The position numbers were made by a program, and so were the translations under genes. From the NCBI RefSeq assembly GCF_004349145.1, contig NZ_SMFO01000010.1, positions 62,001 to 126,000 on the forward strand: a DNA stretch of 64,000 nt, given 5' to 3'. The stretch is from Flavobacterium hiemivividum (GTDB taxonomy: Bacteria > Bacteroidota > Bacteroidia > Flavobacteriales > Flavobacteriaceae). Of the stretch, positions 42,174 through 51,146 are shown one piece after another (the stretch's first letter is position 1; each line of letters starts with the position of its first letter). Below the pieces are notes generated by a model. It was not told the origin of the DNA. It ran no database searches and saw nothing but the letters and a program-made list of their open reading frames with translations.

Positions 42174-44318
42174 ATGAATAATAGGCTTATAACATTATGG
42201 TTAACACTGGTTTCAATCAGCATATTTGCACAAGAGCAGCAAAAAGATTCGATAGTTAATCCGCTTACAGAAGTTATCGTAACTGGACAGTTTGAAGCAC
42301 AATCACTAAAAAAGTCGGTTTACAACGTGCGTGTAATTACCAAAGAAGACATTAAAAAATTAGCAGCTAATAATTTAGGTGACGTACTCAATCAATATTT
42401 GAATATTTCTATAAAAACCAGTGGAAGTGATGGTCGTTCTACGGTTTCGATGTTTGGTTTAGATGCGCAATATTTTAAAATATTAGTGGATAATATTCCG
42501 TTGGTCAGCGATACCGGTTTGGGAAATAATATTGATTTGACGCAAGTAAATTTAGATGATATCGAGCAAATTGAGATTATAGAAGGTTCGATGGGAGTGA
42601 CGCACGGAGCGAATGCGGTTTCGGGAATATTAAACATTATTACTAAAAAGCGTTCCCACTATAATTGGGAAATTGCAACAACACTTCAAGAAGAAACCGT
42701 TTCTGATGAATTTGCGTTATTCAATAAAGGACGACACATTCAATCGTTGAAGATTTCAAATAGTATTTCAAAGGAATTTTTTGCAACAGTAGGAATTAAT
42801 CGCAACGATTTTGCTGGATTTTTTGATGACAGACAAGGAAGAGACTATGCTCAAAACGACGGTTTGCGCGGTTATTCTTGGTTACCCAAAGAGCAGCTGA
42901 CTACCAATGCTTTTATTGGCTACAGCAAACCGAATTATAAAGTGTTTTACAAGTTTGATTATTTTGGTGAAAATGTCGATTTCTACAACCAAATTGTAGC
43001 GCCAAAAGATAATTATCCCTTTCCTAATACTAATTTTTCGCAAGACAGACGCTACATTTCTAGTCGGTTTTACCATCATTTGAACTCATATGGAACGATT
43101 TTTTCGACCATTAAGTACAATATTTCTCTTTCGCATCAAAAGCAAGAACGCGATATCGAAAAGTTTAATTATGGTTTAGAAACGCATCAAGAAACGCTGA
43201 ATAAACTGGAAACTTTTCAATCCAAAGAAGTTCTTTATTCTACAGGAACTTTAAATAATTTTTTGAATACTAAAATGTTCAATCTTCAATTGGGTTATGA
43301 GTTAGTGAATGAAAACGGCTTCTATGACGCGACTGCAGGAACATTTAAAAACGACCAGCAACAGGCAAATGACATTCGTAAACGTTTTGAAAACTACGAT
43401 TTGTTTGCTGTATCTGAACTAAATGTAACCGAACGCTTTTCAATTCGTCCTGGATTTAGATATTCTTTTCAATCCCAATTCGACAATCAATTCGCAGCTT
43501 CGGTAGGATTCAGATATAATTTTAATCAAGGCATTCAAGTAAGAGCATCAGTAGGTCGTTCGTATCGTACGCCAAACTTTGATGAATTGTACACGTATTT
43601 TGTGGACTCCAATCACAATTTACAAGGAAATCCTTATTTGACTCCTGAAACTAGTTGGTCCTATGAAGCGAGCGTAAAAAAAGTAAGTTATTTGACTTCT
43701 GGATTGCAACTTTCTCATAATTTATCAGTTGCTTTTATGAATGTGGACGACCGAATTAATTTAGTTTTAGAGCAAGTGACGCCTACTCAAAATTATAAGT
43801 ACTTAAATATTGATACTTATAAAATGTGGAATATTTCGACTTCACATCAAGCGGCATACAAAAATTGGAATGCTAGTTTAGGAATGGCTTTGGTTGGTAT
43901 TTCGCAAGAAATAGATTTAGCCGCTTTAAATGTTACGTCAGATGATAATTTTTTATACGCATTTCAACTGAACACTTCTGCATCTTACAAATTACCTAAA
44001 TGGAATACTTTATTTTCGGTTTACTACAAATTCAACGGAAAAGACCGACAGTATATCTCTTCAAGCGATGCTGCAGGAAATGCCACATTTATTTTGTCAG
44101 AAGTAGCTTCGTATGGATGGATGGATGCTTCGATAAGACAATCTTTTTTCAAAGAGCAGTTTGAAGTAACCCTCGGAAGCCGCAATATTTTTGATGTAAC
44201 CGAATTGCAAGCTTCGCAATCTGGAAGCACCGGAATACACGCTGCGAATTCAGGAATTTTATTAGGCTACGGCCGCTCGTATTTTCTTAAACTCACTTAT
44301 AACCTTAATTTTAATTAA
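42174..44318 (+). CDS. TonB-dependent receptor of the HmuY locus
   Basis: This is a 714-residue outer-membrane receptor (signal to SIFAQ). The TonB box region PLTEVIVTGQFEAQSLKKSV lies at about 29-48. The plug domain (about 50-150) includes DVLNQYLNISIKTSG and IEIIEGSMGVTHGANAVSGIL. A 22-strand-type barrel follows, ending LKLTYNLNF with an aromatic terminal residue. Full length. With HmuY 11 bp downstream and the Fur-like box upstream, haem (or iron chelate) uptake is the likely role. Confidence 0.88.
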   Translation: MNNRLITLWLTLVSISIFAQEQQKDSIVNPLTEVIVTGQFEAQSLKKSVYNVRVITKEDIKKLAANNLGDVLNQYLNISIKTSGSDGRSTVSMFGLDAQYFKILVDNIPLVSDTGLGNNIDLTQVNLDDIEQIEIIEGSMGVTHGANAVSGILNIITKKRSHYNWEIATTLQEETVSDEFALFNKGRHIQSLKISNSISKEFFATVGINRNDFAGFFDDRQGRDYAQNDGLRGYSWLPKEQLTTNAFIGYSKPNYKVFYKFDYFGENVDFYNQIVAPKDNYPFPNTNFSQDRRYISSRFYHHLNSYGTIFSTIKYNISLSHQKQERDIEKFNYGLETHQETLNKLETFQSKEVLYSTGTLNNFLNTKMFNLQLGYELVNENGFYDATAGTFKNDQQQANDIRKRFENYDLFAVSELNVTERFSIRPGFRYSFQSQFDNQFAASVGFRYNFNQGIQVRASVGRSYRTPNFDELYTYFVDSNHNLQGNPYLTPETSWSYEASVKKVSYLTSGLQLSHNLSVAFMNVDDRINLVLEQVTPTQNYKYLNIDTYKMWNISTSHQAAYKNWNASLGMALVGISQEIDLAALNVTSDDNFLYAFQLNTSASYKLPKWNTLFSVYYKFNGKDRQYISSSDAAGNATFILSEVASYGWMDASIRQSFFKEQFEVTLGSRNIFDVTELQASQSGSTGIHAANSGILLGYGRSYFLKLTYNLNFN

Positions 44319-44329
44319 TATTTACAATC

Positions 44330-45742
44330 ATGAAAAAAAATCTAATTTTATTTCTTTCGGCAATTACGCTTGCATTTACTTCGTGTAGCGACGATGATAA
44401 TTCTAAATCAGCAACAAGTTCAGTAGCTTTTTCAGTAGCTTCTGCTAATTTGACAGACGCAACTACACCTGTTCAAATCTTGTTTTCTGAACCAACAAGT
44501 AAGGCGGGAACGGTTACTTTATCTTACACCACTACAGCAGTAACTTACGGAACTGATTTTACTACCAATCCTGCTGCAGAGGCAAATACACTTGTAATTC
44601 CTTTTGATGCAAATGCATCTTCAGTTAGTTTTACCTTTACTAAATTGGCGGAAGCCGTAGAAGGCGAAGTTAAAAATGTAGTGTTTAAAATTACAGCAGT
44701 TTCAATCGATACAAGCATTACAGGAAATACAACTACGCAATTAAACTTTAACGAAACAGCTTCTTCTGGTCAAGCTTTAGCACCGGAAACCGGAGGTGCA
44801 AATCAAGAAAATCAGGTTTTTGTAGATTTGAGCAGCGGCATGATGACAACAGTTCCACGTGTTTCTTGGGATTTAGGATTTTACGCGGGTAGCGAATTTA
44901 GAGTCGCTTTAAACAGTTCTGTGAAAATGTCTGTAAAAGAATTGGAGACTACTAATATTGATGAGGTTCAAATAGAAGATACGTCGATGTTTATTATGAC
45001 GGGGTCTGGTTCAGTAGACCAAATTGATGCACCAGAAGGGCTTATTACAGGAACAGCTATCAAAGCGATTTCGGATAATAACGACAACAATAAAGTATAT
45101 TTATTGAACCTAGGAAGCAATCCAAGTCGTACTGCACCAGCTGTAGGAAGTGAAGGAAGTGGTTCTGGAACGCATAGAGGTTGGAAAAAAGTGCGAATTT
45201 TGAAAAGCGGAAACGATTATAAAATTCAATATGCTGATTTAGCTTCAACTACACACCAAGAAGTGACAATTACAAAAGATGCGGCTTACAATTTTACATT
45301 TTTTAGCTTCATAACTAATAATACAGTAAAAGTAGAGCCTCAAAAAAATCAGTGGGACATTAACTTTACGACATTCACAAATATTGTAAACATGGGAACT
45401 GTTGCTCCTTATCACTATGCAGATTTCGTCGTTACCAACTTAAAAGGAAGTGCAAAATCATACCAAGTATCGACTTCAGAATTTGCATTTGATAAATTTA
45501 CAGCTGGAAATGTAGTGGCTTCAAAATTTACAGAAGACCAAAGAAACATTGGTTCAAACTGGAGAGGTACTTCAGTACCTGGAGCTGATGGAAACCCTAC
45601 TTCTCAATTTGTATTAAGAACAGACCGTTTTTATGTAATTAAAGATGCGTCAGGAAATATTTATAAGTTGAAATTTACAGGAGGAAATAATGAAGCAGGA
45701 GAAAGAGGTTTTCCTAAATTCCAATATTTTTTAGTGAAGTAA
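44330..45742 (+). CDS. HmuY-family lipoprotein with N-terminal Calx-beta-like domain
   Basis: This is a 470-residue lipoprotein (signal ends LAFTSC, Cys19). An N-terminal beta domain (about 30-145) has VQILFSEPTSKAGTVTLSYT and ends in a T-T-Q-L-N-F strand, like Calx-beta modules. The HmuY domain (about 160-470) contains VPRVSWDLGFYAGSEFRVAL and, near the end, PQKNQWDINFTTFTN. HmuY proteins capture haem from host or environment and pass it to the HmuR-type receptor. It is longer than plain HmuY (about 200-215 aa). Coupled to the receptor gene by an 11-bp gap. Confidence 0.82.
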   Translation: MKKNLILFLSAITLAFTSCSDDDNSKSATSSVAFSVASANLTDATTPVQILFSEPTSKAGTVTLSYTTTAVTYGTDFTTNPAAEANTLVIPFDANASSVSFTFTKLAEAVEGEVKNVVFKITAVSIDTSITGNTTTQLNFNETASSGQALAPETGGANQENQVFVDLSSGMMTTVPRVSWDLGFYAGSEFRVALNSSVKMSVKELETTNIDEVQIEDTSMFIMTGSGSVDQIDAPEGLITGTAIKAISDNNDNNKVYLLNLGSNPSRTAPAVGSEGSGSGTHRGWKKVRILKSGNDYKIQYADLASTTHQEVTITKDAAYNFTFFSFITNNTVKVEPQKNQWDINFTTFTNIVNMGTVAPYHYADFVVTNLKGSAKSYQVSTSEFAFDKFTAGNVVASKFTEDQRNIGSNWRGTSVPGADGNPTSQFVLRTDRFYVIKDASGNIYKLKFTGGNNEAGERGFPKFQYFLVK

Positions 45743-45801
45743 TTAAAGTAGATCTTACTTTATTTTATGCAGTTAAAAATCAATAACTTGCTAAGTGTAC
45801 G

Positions 45802-46262
45802 TCCTTATAAAATGCGGAGATTAAGTCAAGAAAAAAATGTCTTAAATTTTGCTCTTATTTAGGTTGCAAATCTGAAATATATTTTATGATTTATAAATAT
45901 AGAGTCTCTCTCCTAATTAAATAAACACCTCTTCCCTATCTAAATTTTTATGTAATTTTTTCTAAAAACATTTGCATAACTTTACTTAAAACTAGAAACA
46001 GATTTATAATTCCTATAAAGGTTCCACATAGCTAATTTCTTCAAATCTTGCATATAATGGTTTGTAAATTGTTCAGTAAGGATCACAAAATAAAAAGCTC
46101 AATTCAATACGAATTGAGCTTTTTTTATACCCGTCATTTACTAATTAACAAGATAATATTTATATATTTCCGTTGGTTTGGATATTTATTGAAGTTACCT
46201 TGACTGGACTAAAACCAGATAATAACGAAAACCTGTGGAGTAGTAAAAATTTATTTTTGCCA
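45802..46262 (+). repeat. Junction J2: long diverged repeat, copy 1
   Basis: This block aligns with 56551-56955 over most of its length. A 33-base stretch is identical: 46022-46054, beginning TTCCACATAGCTAATTTCTT. A tRNA-Arg-tail-like part (TGGTTTGTAAATT ... GGATCACAAAA, about 46058-46090) and CCTGTGGAGTAGTAAAAATT (46231-46250) are also shared. It holds no gene and carries its own terminator. Confidence 0.7.
46092..46126 (+). terminator. Rho-independent terminator inside junction J2
   Basis: AGCTCAATTC pairs with GAATTGAGCT over AATAC, A-run before and T-run after. It replaces the tRNA-type terminator found in the other junctions and is about 350 bp after the HmuY stop. Confidence 0.88.
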
Positions 46263-46273
46263 AGTCTAAGTTT

Positions 46274-46299
46274 ACGGGTGAATTTGGTTCAAATCCCGT
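46274..46299 (+). other. tRNA T-arm-like fragment
   Basis: ACGGG ... TTCAAAT-CCCGT resembles a T-arm in which extra bases (TGAATTTGG) separate the 5' stem strand from the loop. It is followed by GATG and a T-run. No acceptor or anticodon arm can be built, so it is at most tRNA debris. The rest of 46300-47093 shows no gene. Confidence 0.35.
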
Positions 46300-47093
46300 G
46301 ATGTTTTTTTAATTAACTGACAGAATAATTATGATTCGAATGTTGGCTTTAAAAGATTACAATTTATATAATACATTCTTAATTCTATCTCCAATATTCA
46401 TTTAGATGTCCAAAATGCAGTTACACGCAAAATTCACATATTAAGTTAAGAATAAGTAATAATGTTATTATTACCACTTATGATAATTACATATCTCTGA
46501 AAAGAAATAATCCAAATAATTCTTTAGGACTTAAGGAGTTCAAATCAAAAATTATAGGATGTGGACATACTTGACTGTAAGCTGTAAATTCGAAATCATT
46601 TATTCTAACCACAAAAAAGTTCCAAAATCAATAACTTTGAAGGTTTTTTAATAATTAGTGGCCGATAAGTAGTTCGAATTAGAGAATTTTAACATCCTTT
46701 TCCACTTAAAATTTTCAAATTTCCTATGAAATGGTTCGAGAATTGTCCCGTTAGTACTACACAAACAAACCCTTAAAAATCAATTGTTTAAGAGTTTATT
46801 ATTGGGGTTAATCCCTCGCTTAATGAGAAACTGGAGTGAGAAATTTAAAATACACCACAATTATATCTCTGATAGTGTGAACAATGTAAATATAGGCCTC
46901 AGGTTTAGTAGCACTAGCCTTTTTTTGTTAACATTTTTATATCAAAAAAAAGTAGCGAAATCCGGCATAAAAAACTGAATTAAAAACAGTACCATAATAG
47001 AAATATTAAAAAAAATAACGGCGATTATCACCGTCAATAAAACATTTCACAAACAAAGTAGGACACAGCATCTTTTCATGATGAAGAATAGAA

Positions 47094-48008
47094 TCATCTG
47101 ACCCGTTCTGGATAATCTGTGATAATCCCATCAACTTTAAGATTGATCATCTCATCAATGTTAGCTTTTTCGTTTACCGTCCATGGGATTAACCTCATCT
47201 TCTTTTGTTTTATGGAATCTACAAACGCTTTATTTTTGACCAATTTAAAATTGGGGCTGTAAATCTCCGGTGTAAAATTCAGTTTAGCCATATTCTTAGA
47301 AATCCCTTCATCAGAAACCAAATACGCCAGTTCCACTTTTGGATAAATTCTGTTCATTTCATTTAGAATGTTTTCATCAAAGGACTGAATATTTATTTTA
47401 TTCACAATTCCCTTTTCCTGAATAACATCCATCACCATTTTAATAAATTTTAAAGGCTTTGGTTGCGATTTGTCATACTCCGATACAATTGATTTTATTT
47501 CAATATTGTATTTTACTGGTGGAATATTCTGTGATTTTACATAAGTTTCAACACTATCAATCACTTCAGAAAGTAAGGGCTTATAACTTTTTATTTTTTC
47601 TTGTTCCGGAAAGTTTCTGTTTCCTTTAGACCCAATATCAAACATCCTGATCCTATCATAAGTCATTTCATAAAAATTGAAATTTTTCTCTTCTGCTTTA
47701 GAAATAGATTTTCCCGAAGGTGTTAGTACATATAATGAAGACATATAAGGCTCATGCGAAACGACTACTTTTTCATCTTTCGAAATCACTACATCCATTT
47801 CGATAACATCCACTCCTTTTGCTATCGCCTTTAAAAAAGCAGAAATACTATTTTCTGGGGAATGTCCGCGCTGACCACGATGGCCTTGAACTTCAATTTT
47901 AAAAGAATCTACTCTCTTTTCATTGACTGCTTTTTTGTCTTCAGTAATTGATTTGCAGGATGTGCCTGCAATAATCATACAGACTAAAAATAATTTATAA
48001 AATTTCAT
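47094..48008 (-). CDS. Glycerophosphodiester phosphodiesterase lipoprotein
   Basis: This is a 304-residue GDPD-family TIM-barrel enzyme that splits glycerophosphodiesters into sn-glycerol 3-phosphate and an alcohol. It is exported as a lipoprotein (IIAGTSC, Cys18). Catalytic motifs are GHRGQRGHSPENS (42-54) and VIEMDVVISKD with VVVSHEP (about 68-87), then YNIEIKS (about 161-167). The barrel ends VNEKANIDEMINLKVDGIITD. It is the last gene of the SusCD transcription unit, 100 bp after the phosphoesterase, and probably acts at the cell surface or in the periplasm. Confidence 0.9.
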   Translation of the reverse strand: MKFYKLFLVCMIIAGTSCKSITEDKKAVNEKRVDSFKIEVQGHRGQRGHSPENSISAFLKAIAKGVDVIEMDVVISKDEKVVVSHEPYMSSLYVLTPSGKSISKAEEKNFNFYEMTYDRIRMFDIGSKGNRNFPEQEKIKSYKPLLSEVIDSVETYVKSQNIPPVKYNIEIKSIVSEYDKSQPKPLKFIKMVMDVIQEKGIVNKINIQSFDENILNEMNRIYPKVELAYLVSDEGISKNMAKLNFTPEIYSPNFKLVKNKAFVDSIKQKKMRLIPWTVNEKANIDEMINLKVDGIITDYPERVR

Positions 48009-48108
48009 TTTTTTGATTTTATGGTTAATTTGTCAACCTGAACTTGATATAAAATTAAACAGGCTCAGGTTGACTATTAAAAATGCTTTAAATAAAGATT
48101 ACTATTCG

Positions 48109-49683
48109 TTATTTTGTATTTTCCAACCTATAACTACTGTTTCCTTCGAATGTTTTTCCGAACATATTCGTGGCTTTTATTTCGATACGGTGGTCACCAG
48201 GTTCTAGATTAGTTGGAATTTTCCCTCTCCAAAGATGCTTGCTTGCTATAGGATTAGAAGAGCGTCTTCCTGGAATTAATTCTTCAGAAAGATCCCACTC
48301 ATAAACATCAGTCGCATAGGTTGGATCTATTTCTTCTACATACTCCATCACTTTCCATTCGCCTTGGTCTACACGATATTTTACAGCATCATCCTTACTT
48401 CCCATAAAGAAATTTACATAAACACCCGCTTTGGTTCCTCGACCTTTAGCTACTACTTTAGGTGCGAAAATTTCCATCTGGTACTCTTTCGACTTCCCTG
48501 CTACTTTGTAATCAAGGCTGTATTTGTTTCCGTTGAAACGAATAAAAGCATAGCCTTTGGGGGTACCATCGCGCATGGTCGAAACTGGAATTCCCGCTTC
48601 ATTGAGTTTTCCAGAATACCAATCTCCAGAAGTTGTGCCAACATTATACTCATGATGCTGTTTTTCCCGTTGCCATCCTTCTTTTTTGTTGAAAAAATCC
48701 TGACGCTGAATGTGGGTATGTGCCGATAGCGAAACGGTATTTGGAAAATCTTTCAAAATTTCAAATAATCGTGCACGGTCTTCATCCCTGAACGTATCTT
48801 CTTCGGCAGGCTCTGTTAACGGAATATGGAAAGCCAAAACAATCAGGTAATCTTTAGGCACCTTGTTAAGATCATTCTCAATAAACTTTAGTTGATCTTC
48901 CGTGAATCCGCCCCAATACCCTTTTCCGTCTCGAGGATCAGGATACAGAATATCGTCTAGAATTATAAAATGAGTTTTTGCATAATTAAAGGCATAATTT
49001 GCAGGTCCAAAATGAGCCTCGAAAGTTTCATCGGCCATTTTATCATTTTTTGCATCAAAATTCAAGTCGTGATTTCCAAGGACATTATACCAAGGAATCC
49101 CTATTTTTTTTACCGTTTGAATATAAGGCTTGAACAAGTTCAGGTCATTTCCGACCAAATCTCCCAAACTTAATCCGAAAGGAACATTTTTAATTCCTTC
49201 TACCTCGGCAACAATTCCTTTTGCGAAAAAGGCCACTTCCTCTTCTGTATAAGGCTGAGGATCTCCAAAAATAAGTGCCGTAAACTCCTCCTTTTCTTCC
49301 TGTTTTATTAAACTAAAATCTACTGATTTTGGAAGTTTTCCAGTAGGTACAATGCCCTTAAATTTTAATTCGGGAGAACCCTTAGGTTTATAATTGTAAA
49401 AGAATTGGGGTAAATTGTTTTCACTCACATTAATTCTATAATTTGATGGTTTTATTACCGAAATAATTTGATCGTCCGTAAGAGGTAATTCATATTTACC
49501 TTTTTTATCTGTAAGAACGACCTCGACACCATTGGTAACAGCTACATTGGGAATTCCATTTTCCTTACGATCCTTTTTGCCGTTTTGATTTGCATCCTCA
49601 AAAACATAACCCTGAACATTTGATTGCGCTACAATTCCTATTGAAAATAGCAAAACGCAAATTGATACTATTGATTTCTTCAT
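48109..49683 (-). CDS. Secreted calcineurin-like phosphoesterase with N- and C-terminal beta domains
   Basis: This is a 524-residue protein with a signal ending VAQ. An N-terminal SdrD/MetallophosN-like beta domain (about 22-125, VQGYVFEDANQNGKKDRKEN) and the metallophosphoesterase core follow: FGDPQPYTEEE (139-149), LGDLVGND (173-180), LGNHDLNFD (202-210), AFHIPLTEP (about 283) and AHTHIQRQDF (about 318). A C-terminal beta domain (about 360-524) ends IKATNMFGKTFEGNSSYRLE. All usual metal ligands are present. It follows the SusD stop by 18 bp and precedes GDPD, so sequential cleavage of a phosphodiester or monoester is likely. Confidence 0.88.
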   Translation of the reverse strand: MKKSIVSICVLLFSIGIVAQSNVQGYVFEDANQNGKKDRKENGIPNVAVTNGVEVVLTDKKGKYELPLTDDQIISVIKPSNYRINVSENNLPQFFYNYKPKGSPELKFKGIVPTGKLPKSVDFSLIKQEEKEEFTALIFGDPQPYTEEEVAFFAKGIVAEVEGIKNVPFGLSLGDLVGNDLNLFKPYIQTVKKIGIPWYNVLGNHDLNFDAKNDKMADETFEAHFGPANYAFNYAKTHFIILDDILYPDPRDGKGYWGGFTEDQLKFIENDLNKVPKDYLIVLAFHIPLTEPAEEDTFRDEDRARLFEILKDFPNTVSLSAHTHIQRQDFFNKKEGWQREKQHHEYNVGTTSGDWYSGKLNEAGIPVSTMRDGTPKGYAFIRFNGNKYSLDYKVAGKSKEYQMEIFAPKVVAKGRGTKAGVYVNFFMGSKDDAVKYRVDQGEWKVMEYVEEIDPTYATDVYEWDLSEELIPGRRSSNPIASKHLWRGKIPTNLEPGDHRIEIKATNMFGKTFEGNSSYRLENTK

Positions 49684-49701
49684 TTACTTATTTTTAAAAT
49701 A

Positions 49702-51135
49702 TTAGTTATCCCACCAAACTTTGGTATTAATATCGTCACTGCCGCCCAAGAGTTCCAGCGCTTTGAGATAATTTTCAGTATTATTTATTTGAACATCCGT
49801 ATTATATGTAAACCTTGAAGGCATTTCACCGTTGTTTTCCATAGCCGCTGTTTTGGGAAGGACTGGAAATCCAGTTCGTCTGTATTCAAACCATTGCTGA
49901 TAATCAACAAAATAAAGAGCATAATACTTCTGAAGCATTATTCTTTCTAAAGTTCCATTATAAGATGCCATTGGGTTGTCAAAATAATTTGCTGGCACTA
50001 CTGCATCCAGTTGCTCCATTGCCGCTTTTACTCCTTTGATGTAATGCTCTTCTGGGTTTGCAATAAATCCTTTTTGAGCGACTTCTGCTTTAATAAATTC
50101 CACTTCAGAATAGGGTAAAATAACTATTTTCATAGGATTTGTCACTTGTGCTATATTGAAAGTCGAAGCGTCATATTTAAATTGAGATTCGGCTCCTTCA
50201 TAAGCGCTAGGAATTCCTTTGTAACCAATGGGCTTACTTTTAAAATCACTGGCAGTAGTAGCAATAATAGGTCTTCGCGGGTCTTCTAGAAGGTTCAGGT
50301 TGTCAATAAAGAACTCCCCTATTTTTACACTCAACCTGAAATCCTGCGGCCTTCCCCAAGGAGATACATTTGGTGTAACGCCCGTTACCTGAAGTATTGC
50401 CGATTCTTGGGTATTTACAAAAACAGGATATTGGGTCGGATTCTGAATCATGCTGGCAAGTTTTTGAAAAGCATTCGTTTCCGTTCGATTCGAGATTCTT
50501 AATAATAATCTTAGATGCAATGAGTTCGTGAATTTCTGCCACTTTTTAACATCGTTTTTAAAAAGAATATCATCGGCATAAACCATTGAAATCTTAGAAT
50601 TATAGAGATTATTTGCTCTTTCTAAATCGGCAAGAATGGTCTGATAAATGAATTCCTGTGAATCAAATTTTGGATAAAAATTTCCTTCTTCACCATTTAC
50701 CGCCTCTGTCATAGGAACAGGCCCAAATATATCAGTTAAATTGGCGTATGCCAATGCTTGCAAAGTGAGGGCAATTGCTTCGTAATTGGGATCCTCAGCT
50801 TCAACAGATGCTAATCGCATTTCCTTTATATTGTTTAACCAACGGTAATACCAGTACCAAGAAGAATTCCCAATACTTTGACTAACATCATATCTATGTA
50901 ACCCTCCTGAAACACTTGGGAAAGGAAGGGAAACTTGCATTAAATCGAAAGTAATACTTGCGCTTCTGTCGGCATTATGAGTCGCTAATCCATAAATAAT
51001 AGGATTAAGCAAGGTGCCAGGACTAGTTTGAGCAATTCGGTTTGGGTCCTCGTTGATTTGTTCGAAATCCTTAGTGCAAGCAAGACTCATAAAAAGTAGC
51101 GTTAGACTAAGTGATAAAATTTTAATATTTTTCAT
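49702..51135 (-). CDS. SusD/RagB-family nutrient-binding lipoprotein (SusD-like_2 type)
   Basis: This is a 477-residue surface lipoprotein (MSLACTKDFEQINEDPN; Cys20). The opening F-E-x-I-N-x-D-P-N is typical of the SusD-like_2 subfamily. TPR-like helices include EAIALTLQALAYANLTDIFG with the following PVPMTEAVNGE. The end has YNTDVQINNTENYLKALELL and WWDN. SusD proteins form the lid on SusC and bind substrate. The gene is 11 bp after susC. Confidence 0.92.
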   Translation of the reverse strand: MKNIKILSLSLTLLFMSLACTKDFEQINEDPNRIAQTSPGTLLNPIIYGLATHNADRSASITFDLMQVSLPFPSVSGGLHRYDVSQSIGNSSWYWYYRWLNNIKEMRLASVEAEDPNYEAIALTLQALAYANLTDIFGPVPMTEAVNGEEGNFYPKFDSQEFIYQTILADLERANNLYNSKISMVYADDILFKNDVKKWQKFTNSLHLRLLLRISNRTETNAFQKLASMIQNPTQYPVFVNTQESAILQVTGVTPNVSPWGRPQDFRLSVKIGEFFIDNLNLLEDPRRPIIATTASDFKSKPIGYKGIPSAYEGAESQFKYDASTFNIAQVTNPMKIVILPYSEVEFIKAEVAQKGFIANPEEHYIKGVKAAMEQLDAVVPANYFDNPMASYNGTLERIMLQKYYALYFVDYQQWFEYRRTGFPVLPKTAAMENNGEMPSRFTYNTDVQINNTENYLKALELLGGSDDINTKVWWDN

Positions 51136-51146
51136 CTTTATGTTTT

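Larger units (their letters stand above)
45743..47093. other. 1.35 kb gene-free region between haem and SusCD modules
   Basis: Apart from junction J2, its terminator and the T-arm-like fragment, nothing coding is seen. Short open frames such as 46784-46978 lack recognisable sequence. The length of gene-free DNA and its AT content mark it as a module boundary. Confidence 0.5.

Noticed and set aside
46784..46978. A 64-codon frame in the gene-free region
   Set aside because: No recognisable sequence or coupling; consistent with chance in AT-rich DNA.
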